The notes: generated from the sequence alone by a model not told the origin. A DNA stretch of 64,000 nt from Lachnospiraceae bacterium (GCA_021769135.1 JAETTM010000034.1:1-64000); one strand, 5' to 3'. Numbered from the stretch's first letter, positions 42,557-51,670 are shown. Made by a program: numbers and translations.

Positions 42557-42859
42557 TTATTTTCCCTCCTTCATCGAAATCGCCCCGAAAGGGCACGCTT
42601 TTTCGCAAATTCCGCAGCCCTTGCAATGTATGAAATCAAAGTCTCCCCTTCTTTTATCCTTTACAGGAATGCAGCTATCCGGGCAATAGGGCACGCAAAA
42701 CAGGCATTGCCTGCACTTTTCTTCCTCCCATACCGGCGTCTGCGTCCGCCATTCCCCCGTCTCAAACAGGCGCGAAGTGGCGGGCTCGAAAATTTTCAGC
42801 CCCTCCGTCAAATCCTGCCATTTTGTTTCCTCATTTATCTGTTCCGCTTTTAACTCCAT
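42557..42859 (-). CDS. porD: Pyruvate:ferredoxin oxidoreductase, delta subunit (2x[4Fe-4S])
   Basis: This 100-residue ferredoxin-like subunit has two CxxCxxCxxxC clusters, CRQCLFCVPYCPDSC and CKGCGICEKACPFGA. These carry electrons from the TPP site to external ferredoxin. It overlaps porG by one base (stop and start share 42859) and abuts porA, consistent with tight stoichiometric translation. Confidence 0.95.
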   Translation of the reverse strand: MELKAEQINEETKWQDLTEGLKIFEPATSRLFETGEWRTQTPVWEEEKCRQCLFCVPYCPDSCIPVKDKRRGDFDFIHCKGCGICEKACPFGAISMKEGK

Positions 42860-43431
42860 TACTGCACCTCCGTCAAAGCAAGCTTCAGCGCCGCCATATT
42901 CCCTGCCAGCACTTCCGGCTTTTTTGCAAATTTATGGGCCAGCGATTTTTCCATTTCTCCTAAAAAGACATCCGCGCCGATAACGCCGGAAATCTTGACC
43001 ATCGCCGCCAGCATGGGTGTATTGGGGAAATATTTTCCCATGGTTTCCATACACACATGGTAGGCGTTCAGCAAATATATTTTCCCCCGATAGCCATTGA
43101 GCAAAGGGAGGATTTCCTTCCTTTCCATCCGGGTATTGATTAAGATTCCTCCCGATTCTTTCAGGCCTTTTGTTACATCCACTGTATGTAAAAGGGTGTC
43201 GTCCACTACCGCCACGTAATCCGGTTCATATATATTGGAATGTACGCGGATTTCATCATCGCTAATCCTGTCATATGCAGTAATAGGCGCGCCCATCCTT
43301 TCCGGGCCGTATTCCGGGAATCCCTGTACATGCTTCCCTATATTAAATGCCGCTTCCGCCAGCAGCAGGGCCGCCGTTTTCGCCCCCTGGCCTCCTCTGC
43401 CGTGCCAGCGTATTTCCGTTAGTGCTTCCAT
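42859..43431 (-). CDS. porG: Pyruvate:ferredoxin oxidoreductase, gamma subunit
   Basis: This 190-residue subunit begins EIRWHGRGGQGAKTAALLLA, the hallmark of the gamma domain, followed by QGFPEYGPERMGAPITAYDR. It is the first gene of the four-gene complex; the GGAGGAAACT site supports the ATG at 43431. It forms the scaffold domain that in one-polypeptide PFORs is fused to the others. A repeat-rich gap separates it from the GH32 gene upstream. Confidence 0.95.
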   Translation of the reverse strand: MEALTEIRWHGRGGQGAKTAALLLAEAAFNIGKHVQGFPEYGPERMGAPITAYDRISDDEIRVHSNIYEPDYVAVVDDTLLHTVDVTKGLKESGGILINTRMERKEILPLLNGYRGKIYLLNAYHVCMETMGKYFPNTPMLAAMVKISGVIGADVFLGEMEKSLAHKFAKKPEVLAGNMAALKLALTEVQ

Positions 43432-43479
43432 CAGTTTCCTCCATTCCTCAAGCGCTTTTTTATAACTTGTTAGATTTCC

Positions 43480-43500
43480 CGTAACAGTTTAGCCTTTGAG
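43480..43500. repeat. Repeat terminus GTAACAGTTTAGCC
   Basis: The terminus block shared with the MITE-like elements, here about 145 bp from copy 2. Together they suggest a composite or nested insertion in the porG-GH32 gap (43432-43864). Confidence 0.45.
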
Positions 43501-43634
43501 CTTCCCAGCTATGGTTTTCTCTTCTTTAGTCTTTTGTGCGAACACATTTGTCCGTATTGCGAAAACAATCTGGAATAGTATACGATAAAAATGGAGATTT
43601 GTAAAGATGGGAAATAGAAAAATAGAAATTACTG

Positions 43635-43881
43635 GCAACAGTTTAGCATGCAATGTGGTTAGGTTAATGGAGGCGGACGCCGCGAGAATGATAAAATCCT
43701 CCGTCGCCGCGCTCTCGCTCTGGGAAAAACGCAGCGGGCACATAAGGCGCTATAATACAGCGCCTAAGTGCCGGCGTTTTTTACCTTATAGGAAACTGCG
43801 TCGCAAGACGCATGAATTCACAAGTTCGCCCAGCGAACTTGCAGAGAATGCGAAGCATTCTTTTTCAAAGGGCTCCTTGAC
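43635..43881. repeat. MITE-like palindromic element, copy 2
   Basis: The element begins CAACAGTTTAGC and contains GAGAATGATAAAATCCTCCG at 43684. It then carries about 100 bp nearly identical to the inverse of 17485-17590, and ends TCAAAGGGCTCCTTGA at 43865-43880. It carries an extra segment of about 80 bp (43783-43861) with three small hairpins: GCGTCGCAAGACGC, AAGTTCGCCCAGCGAACTT and GAATGCGAAGCATTC. The right part of copy 1 is missing. Its end lies inside the GH32 coding frame. Confidence 0.8.
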
Positions 43882-45349
43882 GCCCATCCGCAAAGAACGA
43901 GATGCCCTCCGCGGAAAGGTCCGTATAAAAGGTCAGCGACAGCACATATTCCCCGTCATTGACAAATACTTCCGCGCTGTAATTATCCAGGATAATCCTG
44001 ATTTTAATTTCGCCCGGCCCCTTTTCGCTTTTTACAAGGCAGCGGCGCTGGTGGATAATCGCCCTTCTGGAGCCCGAGTGCTTTCTGTCCACTTTTATGA
44101 CGGACTCATAAGGTCTGTAGCTGACGGAGGTCTGATATTTGTCATTCTGGGCAAAGCGGACGGCAAATTTGCGGTATATATTTTGCTCGTCCTCCGGGCG
44201 GATGGTAAGTTCCATATCCAGTTTGCGGCCCTGTATGCCGTTCAGTTTTATAATATCCGTAAATGCGATATTTTCGTATTTGACTTCCTGCCCCCGCATG
44301 GCTTCCAATTCCCTGACCGGGCGCTGGAACAGCCTGCCGTTTTGGACAGAAAGTTCTCTGGGCAGGCTCATCTGGCCGAACCAGGACTGCCTTTCCGGGG
44401 CATGCAGATTGCAGGTATCCCAATTCTGCATCCACCCAATCATAATCCTTCGCCCGTCCGGTGCCAGGACCGTCTGAGGCGCATAAAAATCTATTCCGTA
44501 GTCGATGGACTGATTGCCTTCTTCCGCAAAAGTATCCGTCGCCTCATCATAGGAGCCAATCAGGCAAAGCGTGCCGTTCCCATTATGGTATTCGAACCCT
44601 TGGGGCATCATATCCTGGGGGCTTGTAAGCAAGACCTGTTTTCCATCCAGGGAAAAGAAATCGGGGCATTCCCACATTTTCCCAAAACGCTCGCAGTTTG
44701 CCGCCAGGATTTTCCCGTATTTCCACCGGAAGCCGTCCGGGCTGCTGTAAAGAAGAATCTGCCCGTCATGGGAGTCCGTGCAATTTCCAGCCACACATAA
44801 ATAGGAGCCGTCCTGCTTCCTCCATAGCTTAGGGTCACGGAAGTCATATTTGCTTCCGCCCTCGGGGAGGGCGCCCTTATCCAGCACCGGATTCCCCGCA
44901 TATTTTTCATAATCCACCCCATCCCCAACAGCAAGGCACTGGGTCTGTACATCTTTCATGCTTCCATCCGGCTGGGCTTCCCTGGAAACCCCCGTATACA
45001 TAAGCAAATGTCTCCCATCCGGCAGCACCACCGCACTTCCCGAAAAGCATCCATCCCTGTCATAATCCATATCCGGCGCCAACGCTGCCGGGAGATGCTC
45101 CCAATGCAGCAAATCCCTGCTCACCGCGTGCCCCCAATGCATCGGCCCCCAGCAAGTGCTGTACGGATGATATTGATAAAACAAATGGTATTCTCCTTTA
45201 TAAAATGAAAATCCGTTAGGGTCATTCATCCATCCCACACGGGCGGACAGATGAAATGCAGGCCTGTGCTCACCCGCTATTTTCCTTTCCATTTCCACTT
45301 CATATTTTCGCGCATCCCGTAAAATCTGGCTCGTCATATCAGTTCCCAT
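43865..45349 (-). CDS. Glycoside hydrolase family 32 (sucrose/fructan hydrolase)
   Basis: This 494-residue five-blade propeller plus beta-sandwich enzyme has nucleophile motif VGWMNDPNGFSFYKG, the transition-state Asp in YDFRDPKLWR and acid/base Glu in MWECPDFF. SGSAVVLPDGR is also conserved. It has no signal peptide, so it hydrolyses imported sucrose, sucrose-phosphate or fructo-oligosaccharides. It is last in the ABC operon at 45.4-49.2 kb under a divergent LacI regulator. The final codons and the stop come from the MITE-like element at 43635-43881, so the C-terminus may differ from relatives. Confidence 0.93.
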   Translation of the reverse strand: MGTDMTSQILRDARKYEVEMERKIAGEHRPAFHLSARVGWMNDPNGFSFYKGEYHLFYQYHPYSTCWGPMHWGHAVSRDLLHWEHLPAALAPDMDYDRDGCFSGSAVVLPDGRHLLMYTGVSREAQPDGSMKDVQTQCLAVGDGVDYEKYAGNPVLDKGALPEGGSKYDFRDPKLWRKQDGSYLCVAGNCTDSHDGQILLYSSPDGFRWKYGKILAANCERFGKMWECPDFFSLDGKQVLLTSPQDMMPQGFEYHNGNGTLCLIGSYDEATDTFAEEGNQSIDYGIDFYAPQTVLAPDGRRIMIGWMQNWDTCNLHAPERQSWFGQMSLPRELSVQNGRLFQRPVRELEAMRGQEVKYENIAFTDIIKLNGIQGRKLDMELTIRPEDEQNIYRKFAVRFAQNDKYQTSVSYRPYESVIKVDRKHSGSRRAIIHQRRCLVKSEKGPGEIKIRIILDNYSAEVFVNDGEYVLSLTFYTDLSAEGISFFADGRQGAL

Positions 45350-45397
45350 GCCTTTCTATCATTTCCATTTTTTTAGTTCCTTAAGTCTACCACCTAT

Positions 45398-45461
45398 TAC
45401 GCCAAATGGCAATCGGCCGCCCATTATCTGCCGCTTCGTTGGCCAAACGTCATTTGGCGTA
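45398..45461 (-). other. 11-bp perfect inverted repeat between binding protein and GH32 genes
   Basis: TACGCCAAATG (45398-45408) and CATTTGGCGTA (45451-45461) enclose smaller GGCC/CGGC pairings. It lies between the binding-protein stop and the GH32 start. It has no U-tract, so it looks like an RNA stabilising or processing hairpin that could set different levels of transporter and enzyme. Confidence 0.55.
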
Positions 45462-45470
45462 TATCCTGCC

Positions 45471-47207
45471 CTACTTCTCCACCTCTGCGTACCTGTCATA
45501 AGCTGACTGATATACCGTCAGCAGTTTATCCATGCCGCATTTTTCTTTTAAATAGTTGACATAAGTCGTCCATTCCTCATCTGTGGGCCCGCCGTCCCTC
45601 AGCCACAGGCCTTCCTGCTCCGCCACAGCACTTTCAAAATTCGCCTTATACCAGTCGATATCATCCAGTTCCCTGCTGGTAAATACACAATCCACCGGAT
45701 AAACCGCCGTGCTGTCCACATAAGGCATCCAGAATTCATACAAATCCGTCAAGCGCTCAATGGCCCGGTCTTCCATTTTAAATGTTGTCTGATAATAATT
45801 GCTGAGAATCAGTTTCGGCCCCGCAACTTCCTGCTCGCCCTTTAATTCTCCGGAGCCTTTCCCGTATTTTTCACGGCTTTCTTCATCGGAAATGCTCAGC
45901 CATACCCCGTTTTCATCCTGTCCTGTAAAATATACCCCAATCGGTCCGTACTGCAGCTGCATCACATTTTCGGGAGCATACCACATATCAAAAAATTTGA
46001 GCAGATTGGCCGGGCTCTTGCATGCTTTTGTTATATTCAGGCTTCCGCTGCTTATTCCGCCGCCGGTACGTATCGTTACGTTATGGGTACCGTCCGGCCC
46101 GTCCAAAACCGGCAGGAACACGTAATCTTTTGCATAATCGCCCATCAGTTCCTCAATATACCACCATGTGGAAACCCCTACATAGCCTTGGGAGCATTTG
46201 GAAATCAGCTGGGTATCGGACTGGCTGAACATTTCCGGGTCCATCAGCCCCTCCGCATACCAGTCATGGAAGTAAGTCACCGCTTCCCGGTATTCATCCG
46301 ATACGCATACGAAATCCACCGTTCCGTCATCCCTCAAAACCAAGTCCTTGCATACATCATTGGGCCAGTTGGTAAAGCCGAAGCCCGCATAGAAAATATT
46401 CTGCCCCCAGCACCACTCGTCAAACCCGGTGCTCATGGGGATGGTGCTTCCCGGGGAATTCCCATAATATTTCGCGCTCATATCGTTGTCCTTGAAAGCC
46501 TTTAACGCCGTATGCAGTTCGTCCAAGGTTGTGGGCACTTCCAGACCCAAATCATCCAGCCACGCCTTATTAATCATGGAAAACTGGGGAATGGAGTAAA
46601 TGCTGTAGTCTTCCGGTGCGCCGATACCGGCCGTTCCCATGCGCTCCCCTGAAGGAAGGCCGTAAATATATCCGTCATCCATCGTAATCGCGCTGCGGAT
46701 ATCCGGGTTTTCTTCTAATATTTTGCTTAAGTTGGGCATATATTCCTCGGTGAGATAAGGAGTTAGATCAATAAAAGTTCCATCATCCCCGTACCGGGAT
46801 ATATCATAGTTGCTAAAACCTACGCCCAAAAATGCGTCCGGCAGTTCATCCCCCGCGATGCGGATATTCACCTGCTCCGCCAGCGATTCGCTCATGGTGG
46901 TCCAATCGATGCGGATTCCTGCGTCTTCCTGCATCTTGTTCAGCACCACGTTATCCGTATAGCCGGGGCTCAAAGCGCCCTGCGCGCCCATAATATCGAA
47001 TTCCGTCTGGGAAGTATCGGGATTTGCAACCCCTTTTTCATGATGCCCGTAATCCTTATTTCCGCATGCCGTAAACGTCAATGCCAGGCCAAGGGCCAAT
47101 GCCGATACGGCCCGCCTTTCCCAACTTTTTGCAGGTTTACGCCAATTCCGCTTCCATGCCGCCCTCATTCCCATACCGAAATTTTCATTTTCTGATTTTT
47201 TCCACAT
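45471..47207 (-). CDS. Extracellular solute-binding lipoprotein (LplA-like)
   Basis: This 578-residue lipoprotein has signal region SALALGLALTFTACGN with the lipobox cysteine around residue 48. The mature part has the long periplasmic-type fold of family 1 binding proteins (ADELPDAFLGVGFSNYDISR, GYIYGLPSGERMG, WCWGQNIFYAGF). It delivers an oligosaccharide to the two permeases upstream. The neighbouring GH32 and LacI genes suggest a fructoside. No ATPase gene is present, so a shared MsmK-type ATPase elsewhere is expected. Confidence 0.9.
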   Translation of the reverse strand: MWKKSENENFGMGMRAAWKRNWRKPAKSWERRAVSALALGLALTFTACGNKDYGHHEKGVANPDTSQTEFDIMGAQGALSPGYTDNVVLNKMQEDAGIRIDWTTMSESLAEQVNIRIAGDELPDAFLGVGFSNYDISRYGDDGTFIDLTPYLTEEYMPNLSKILEENPDIRSAITMDDGYIYGLPSGERMGTAGIGAPEDYSIYSIPQFSMINKAWLDDLGLEVPTTLDELHTALKAFKDNDMSAKYYGNSPGSTIPMSTGFDEWCWGQNIFYAGFGFTNWPNDVCKDLVLRDDGTVDFVCVSDEYREAVTYFHDWYAEGLMDPEMFSQSDTQLISKCSQGYVGVSTWWYIEELMGDYAKDYVFLPVLDGPDGTHNVTIRTGGGISSGSLNITKACKSPANLLKFFDMWYAPENVMQLQYGPIGVYFTGQDENGVWLSISDEESREKYGKGSGELKGEQEVAGPKLILSNYYQTTFKMEDRAIERLTDLYEFWMPYVDSTAVYPVDCVFTSRELDDIDWYKANFESAVAEQEGLWLRDGGPTDEEWTTYVNYLKEKCGMDKLLTVYQSAYDRYAEVEK

Positions 47208-47332
47208 ATTACCTATGTCCTTTCTGCTTCCTCATGCTCTTTCTGCTTCCCATATCCTTACCGTTTCCCGCTTCCTTGTCTGCAATCGAATAAGGCAATG
47301 TTCTTTCCCACCATCTCATCTCCGTGCGGAGC

Positions 47333-48241
47333 TTAGCCCTTCACCGCGCCGGCCATAAAACCTTTTTCAAAATATTTCTGCACAAACGGATAAATAATCA
47401 ACATCGGCACTGCCGCGATGATAATGGATGAAAATTTAATCATTTCCGTCATTTTATTCAATTCGGCAAAACCGCCCGATATGGTGCTGGCCTGGCTTGC
47501 GCTGGCCGAACTCTTAATCAGTATATTCCGAAGCACCAACGGCAGCGGAGCCTTCGCCGGCGACGGCAGATAAATCATGGATGTAAACCAGTCATTCCAG
47601 TAGGCCACCATGCTGAACACAACCATAACCGCCATAATGGAACGGCTTAAAGGAACTACAATGCGCAGGAATGTGGTCCATTTCGACGCCCCGTCTATGG
47701 ACGCCGCTTCCACCATTTCCTTGGGGATGCTGTTTTCAAAAAAGTTCCTTACGATTATCATGTTCCCCACGGCTACGCCGCCCGGAAGGAAAAGCGCCCA
47801 CATATTATTGATAAGCCCCGTCTGCTTTACAATCAAATAGGTAGGAACCATCCCGCCGCCAAAATACATCGTTATTATAAAGAAGATACTCAATGCTTTC
47901 CTGCCGGGCAAATCCTTTACGCTTAAAGGGTATGCGGACAAATAAAGCACTACTACGGAAAATACCGTTCCGATAATGGTATATTTAAAGCTGTTAAAAA
48001 GCCCTGTGAGAATGCTGGGGTCGGCAAACACCGATTTATACCCATCCAGCGTAAACTGGCTCGGCAGCAAAAATGTTTTTCCCGCATATACGTCATACGG
48101 ATTGGATACCGATGCAATCAATACATAATATAAAGGATAAGCCACAATGAACAGGATAATTGCACAGATAACAACCAGGATGATATCGCTGCTTCTTTCC
48201 GAAAGCCCTGTCAGCTTCCCCGATTTCGAATTTTCTTTCAT
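47333..48241 (-). CDS. Carbohydrate ABC transporter permease (LplC/MalG type)
   Basis: This 302-residue permease has six membrane helices and the EAA loop EMVEAASIDGASKWTTFLRI then VVPLSRSIMAVM, which contacts the ATPase. The start at 48241 (MKENSKSGK) is more likely than the ORF start at 48253. It is the second permease of the fructoside importer and lies 34 bp after the first. Confidence 0.92.
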   Translation of the reverse strand: MKENSKSGKLTGLSERSSDIILVVICAIILFIVAYPLYYVLIASVSNPYDVYAGKTFLLPSQFTLDGYKSVFADPSILTGLFNSFKYTIIGTVFSVVVLYLSAYPLSVKDLPGRKALSIFFIITMYFGGGMVPTYLIVKQTGLINNMWALFLPGGVAVGNMIIVRNFFENSIPKEMVEAASIDGASKWTTFLRIVVPLSRSIMAVMVVFSMVAYWNDWFTSMIYLPSPAKAPLPLVLRNILIKSSASASQASTISGGFAELNKMTEMIKFSSIIIAAVPMLIIYPFVQKYFEKGFMAGAVKG

Positions 48242-48286
48242 AATTAAAACCATGCCCTTTCCATAATCTGTAAACTTCTGTCTCTT

Positions 48287-49228
48287 TTAGATAAAACTCG
48301 TATCCTCGGATATCTTACCCGCTATCTTATTCACCGCAATCAGGAGAATAATATTCACCGCAGTATTAAACAATCCTACTGCCGTGGAGTAACTGTATTT
48401 GGCATTTTCAATACCTTGCTGGTAAACATATACGGCAATGACATCGCTGGTGGCCTTGTTTAAGTCCGTCTGCAAAAGCCATACTTTCTCGAACCCTACA
48501 TTCATCAGCCCGCCCGCGCTCATAATCAGGTTCAGGACCATAATCGATGTGAGTTCCGGTATATCGATATGCCTGATTCTCTGGAACAGCGATGCGCCGT
48601 CCACCTTAGCCGCTTCATACAGGGATGTATCAATATTGGATAGCGTAGCCATATAAACGATAATCCCCCACCCTGCATCCTGCCAGATACCGGAAGCGAT
48701 ATATATGGTACGGAATGCGGAGGATTCCGTCAGGAAATCTATCGACGTTCCCGCAATCAGGTTAATCAAGCCGCCGGAAGGGCTTAAAAAGATACGAATC
48801 ATACCGCAGATAACCATGGTGGAGATAAAGTGCGGCGCATAGAGCACCGTCTGGGTAACCCTCTTAAAACGCTGGAACCTCATCTGGTTCAGCATCAGCG
48901 CAAGGATAATCGGAATCGGGAAACTCCACAGGAGGCTGAAAAAGCTCAGCAGCACGGTATTTTTAATCATCCTTGCGAATGTAGGTGCGCTAAAGAAACG
49001 TTGGAACCATTCCAGCCCGACCCACTCGCTTCCCATGAACCCGCGGCTTGCTTTATAATCCCTGAAAGCGATTTGTATCCCATACATGGGTATGTACTTA
49101 TAAATAACGGTCAATATTACCGGGATTAATAGCATTGCATATAGCTGCCAATTATCCAGTATGCGTTTTTTCAATGGCCTTTCCGTATGTATTCCCGGCT
49201 TTAAGGCGGCCAATTTGGTTTTGCTCAT
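48287..49228 (-). CDS. Carbohydrate ABC transporter permease (LplB/MalF type)
   Basis: This 313-residue permease carries the EAA loop SLYEAAKVDGASLFQRIRHI followed by DIPELTSIMVLN. The first hydrophobic segment WQLYAMLLIPVILTVIYKYI and the IQIAFRDYKASRGF stretch are typical of LplB. It is the first gene of the operon; its ribosome site CGAGGGAAAAT forms the end of a pseudoknot-like leader, and a LacI-type operator lies about 110 bp upstream of the ATG. Confidence 0.92.
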   Translation of the reverse strand: MSKTKLAALKPGIHTERPLKKRILDNWQLYAMLLIPVILTVIYKYIPMYGIQIAFRDYKASRGFMGSEWVGLEWFQRFFSAPTFARMIKNTVLLSFFSLLWSFPIPIILALMLNQMRFQRFKRVTQTVLYAPHFISTMVICGMIRIFLSPSGGLINLIAGTSIDFLTESSAFRTIYIASGIWQDAGWGIIVYMATLSNIDTSLYEAAKVDGASLFQRIRHIDIPELTSIMVLNLIMSAGGLMNVGFEKVWLLQTDLNKATSDVIAVYVYQQGIENAKYSYSTAVGLFNTAVNIILLIAVNKIAGKISEDTSFI

Positions 49229-49233
49229 ATTTT

Positions 49234-49294
49234 CCCTCGTTTCTGCGCTGCTTTTTGTTTATCATAGAGTCTGCGGACGCAGCACTGACACAGG
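49234..49294 (-). promoter_or_regulatory. Pseudoknot leader motif, copy 5 (fructoside ABC operon)
   Basis: Stem B pairs GTGCTGC with GCAGCGC (one wobble). Stem A is weaker here: CTGTG with CGCAG inside a longer imperfect helix. AGAAACGAGG follows. Confidence 0.65.
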
Positions 49295-49334
49295 CCCTAT
49301 TTTTTAGTCTTGCGTTTCTCGATGCGCGCTTTCG

Positions 49335-49344
49335 TGAAACGTTA
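49335..49344. promoter_or_regulatory. LacI-type operator half, site 1
   Basis: TGAAACGTTA within CGTGAAACGTTATATGG, between the ABC operon promoter and its start. The same 10-mer occurs inverted at site 2. Confidence 0.65.
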
Positions 49345-49487
49345 TATGGATTCTTTTTATTAAAATATCACTATATCTTAATAAAATCAATATTTTAATT
49401 ATATTTTTTTCAAAATTTTATTCATTTCGTTATTTTACCCAAATTTAATTATTTATTTTTGGCTAATAAGCACTATTTAATTTCATA

Positions 49488-49497
49488 TAACGTTTCA
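49488..49497. promoter_or_regulatory. LacI-type operator half, site 2
   Basis: TAACGTTTCA within CATATAACGTTTCATGAAA, the exact inverse of site 1. With site 3 it brackets the divergent intergenic region (49229-49756) and would allow looping. Confidence 0.65.
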
Positions 49498-49684
49498 TGA
49501 AATTTTTCTTTTTTAACCCTTTACAAATTAAACTCACAGCATTATAATAAATGAAAACAGTTCGTAACATGAATATTTGCTGTTCTATTTCATAAAAATA
49601 CGAAAAATTTAATTGTTTTTAATATTTTTACGTTTTAATTTATTATGATTAAGAGCTTTTACATGTTTTTTTCTTCTTTATTCA

Positions 49685-49694
49685 TGAAACGTTT
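49685..49694. promoter_or_regulatory. LacI-type operator half, site 3
   Basis: TGAAACGTTT within TTCATGAAACGTTTTG, about 65 bp before the regulator start, consistent with autoregulation. Confidence 0.6.
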
Positions 49695-49756
49695 TGTTTG
49701 CAGGATTCCACCGCAACGGATAATTTATAAATTATAGAAAGGAAAGAAATACCCAT

Positions 49757-50770
49757 ATGAAAAAAGAAAATTCCGCCCCTACTATGAAAGATGTTGCCAG
49801 AGAAGCCGGAGTTGCCCTTGGCACCGTTTCCAAAGTCGTCAACGGCATTCCCGTAGGGGATGCTTACAGAGTCCGGGTAGAGGAAGCTATCCGTAAACTG
49901 AATTATCAGATTAACAGTTATGCCCAGGGATTGAAATCAAACAAAACACATACCGTAGCCCTGTTAATCCCTAATACCCAGGAGCCCTTTTATGCCTCTT
50001 TGGTTTATCATATCAACATCGCTCTTTTAAAACGGAAATACCGTATGCTGCTCTGTTCCACGGATTATGACTCCGGCCTGGAGCAGGAATATATCGCCAT
50101 GGCGCAGCAGAACAAGGTGGACGGCATCATCGGGCTCACCTATAACCCCGGCCTGGTCATCGAAGAAAGCACCCCCTTTATCGCTATCGACCGCTCCATG
50201 AGGCCCAATATCCCCTGCGTCACAAGCGATAACTTTGCCGGCGGACAGTTGGCCGCAGAAAAGCTGGCCGATTTAGGCTGCAGGAATGTAGCGTTCCTGC
50301 GGACAGGCTCCTCCCTCTCCAATGAGCCCAACAAAAGGAAGGCCGGATTTGAGAACGGTTGCCTTTCCCGCGGGCTTCCTTATGAAATGAAAATTATAAG
50401 CGACGGAGACCCTTATTCCGAATTCGAAGAGTTTCTGGCCAGCCATATCCGTGAGGGCCGGTTATCTTTTGACGGCATATTCTGCGTCACGGACGGCCTG
50501 GCATATTCCATCATTAAAACATTGCGCAAACTAAACCAAAAAGTTCCCGATGACGTTCAGGTCATCGGCTTCGATGGCACAAGGCATTTCGGCAACAAGG
50601 ACTATACCTGCTCTACTATTGTTCAGCCCGTACCTGAAATCGCTGAAATGTGCGTGGAGCTTCTGCTTCAGGAAAATATGCCCTCCAAACCGCCCCTCGT
50701 ATGCCTTCCCGTCACATATGCCTATGGCGGAACCACATTGGAAGCAGCGCCGGAAAAAGAAGAGCGGTAA
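49757..50770 (+). CDS. LacI-family repressor of the fructoside operon
   Basis: This 337-residue regulator has HTH TMKDVAREAGVALGTVSKVV and hinge helix region NYQINSYAQGLKSNKTH. The periplasmic-binding-like sensor domain follows with TVALLIPNTQEPFYASLV, CVTSDNFAGGQLAAEKLADL and DVQVIGFDGTRHFG. It diverges from the ABC/GH32 operon, and three TGAAACGTTW sites lie in the shared intergenic region. A GAAAGGAAAG site supports the start. The inducer is probably the imported fructoside or a phosphorylated product. Confidence 0.94.
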   Translation: MKKENSAPTMKDVAREAGVALGTVSKVVNGIPVGDAYRVRVEEAIRKLNYQINSYAQGLKSNKTHTVALLIPNTQEPFYASLVYHINIALLKRKYRMLLCSTDYDSGLEQEYIAMAQQNKVDGIIGLTYNPGLVIEESTPFIAIDRSMRPNIPCVTSDNFAGGQLAAEKLADLGCRNVAFLRTGSSLSNEPNKRKAGFENGCLSRGLPYEMKIISDGDPYSEFEEFLASHIREGRLSFDGIFCVTDGLAYSIIKTLRKLNQKVPDDVQVIGFDGTRHFGNKDYTCSTIVQPVPEIAEMCVELLLQENMPSKPPLVCLPVTYAYGGTTLEAAPEKEER

Positions 50771-50779
50771 AAAGGATGA

Positions 50780-51574
50780 TTGGCCTATGGAAAGGACACG
50801 GTTATCGTTATGCGAATAGGTAATTTGGAAGATATGGAAAAGCAAAAACCAGCAAATCCTGCCAGCACAGAAGCGCCGGAGGCGCCATATGATGTCCGGG
50901 CAGATTCCCCGCGGCGAAAAAAATTTAAAAATTGGTGGTATTACTACAAATGGTATGTGATTGCCGGAATCGTACTATTGGCCATCCTCTGCCATATCGC
51001 CGGGAATGCTTTGGGCCTCTGGCAAAAAGCGCCCGATTTCCAGGTTGCCTATGTGGGGAAACAAATACTTCCGCAGGATACCATATCCGCTTTGGAACAA
51101 GCCTTCACGTCAGTCGCGGAAGACTTCAACAAGGACGGAGAAGTTATTGTCCAAATCAATCAATACATATATGGCACCCCAAACCCGGATGCCGAAACGG
51201 CATATTATGAATATGCTTCCGAGACCTCCCTGATTGGGGATATTTCATCCGCCGACAGTTATTTCTTCCTCATGGATGAGCCGGAACATTTTCAGCTGGA
51301 ATACCAGCTCCTCGCTTCCCCCGACGGAAGCTGCCCCGATGAATCCGACTTTTCTATTGACGGCAAAGCGATTGCATGGGCCGACTGTCCGGCCCTGTCC
51401 GGGATGGAACTTGGCACTTACTCGGCCACAATACTCGGCGTGGAAGAAACCGGCAGCAACCAGGAGCTCCTTTCCGGGCTCTACCTGGGAAGGCGCTGTT
51501 TCTATACAGACAAAACAACGGATTATGCCGATGAGTGCGGCCGCCTATGGGATTACCTGTTCCGCGGCCAATAA
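50780..51574 (+). CDS. Single-pass membrane protein with extracytoplasmic domain
   Basis: The protein of up to 264 residues is not recognised as a family. It has a basic juxtamembrane stretch SPRRKKFKNWWYYYKWYVI and one membrane helix (about residues 59-80), then an acidic outer domain (EDFNKDGEVIVQINQYIYG and LYLGRRCFYTDKTTDYADEC). The start is uncertain: TTG 50780 follows AAAGGATGA, while ATG 50810 and ATG 50834 are in frame. It begins 9 bp after the LacI stop, so co-transcription with the regulator is likely. The following gene encodes a lipoprotein. Confidence 0.75.
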   Translation: MAYGKDTVIVMRIGNLEDMEKQKPANPASTEAPEAPYDVRADSPRRKKFKNWWYYYKWYVIAGIVLLAILCHIAGNALGLWQKAPDFQVAYVGKQILPQDTISALEQAFTSVAEDFNKDGEVIVQINQYIYGTPNPDAETAYYEYASETSLIGDISSADSYFFLMDEPEHFQLEYQLLASPDGSCPDESDFSIDGKAIAWADCPALSGMELGTYSATILGVEETGSNQELLSGLYLGRRCFYTDKTTDYADECGRLWDYLFRGQ

Positions 51575-51640
51575 CCCTCAAACGCCGGGGGAAAGGCTCT
51601 CTGTCCGCAACGGTGCAGAGTGCTCTTTTATCATATAATC

Positions 51641-51670
51641 AAAGACCCCGCCGCAAGCTGCGGGATATTT
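51641..51670. repeat. CCCCGCCGC hairpin repeat, copy 4
   Basis: AAAGACCCCGCCGCAAGCTG followed by CGGGATATTT. It is followed by a CCAACCAAAGGTTGG hairpin before the lipoprotein gene. Confidence 0.5.

Noticed and set aside
43489-43743. Minus-strand 84-codon ORF upstream of porG
   Set aside because: It lies across repeat sequence, has no ribosome site and no protein-like conservation signals.
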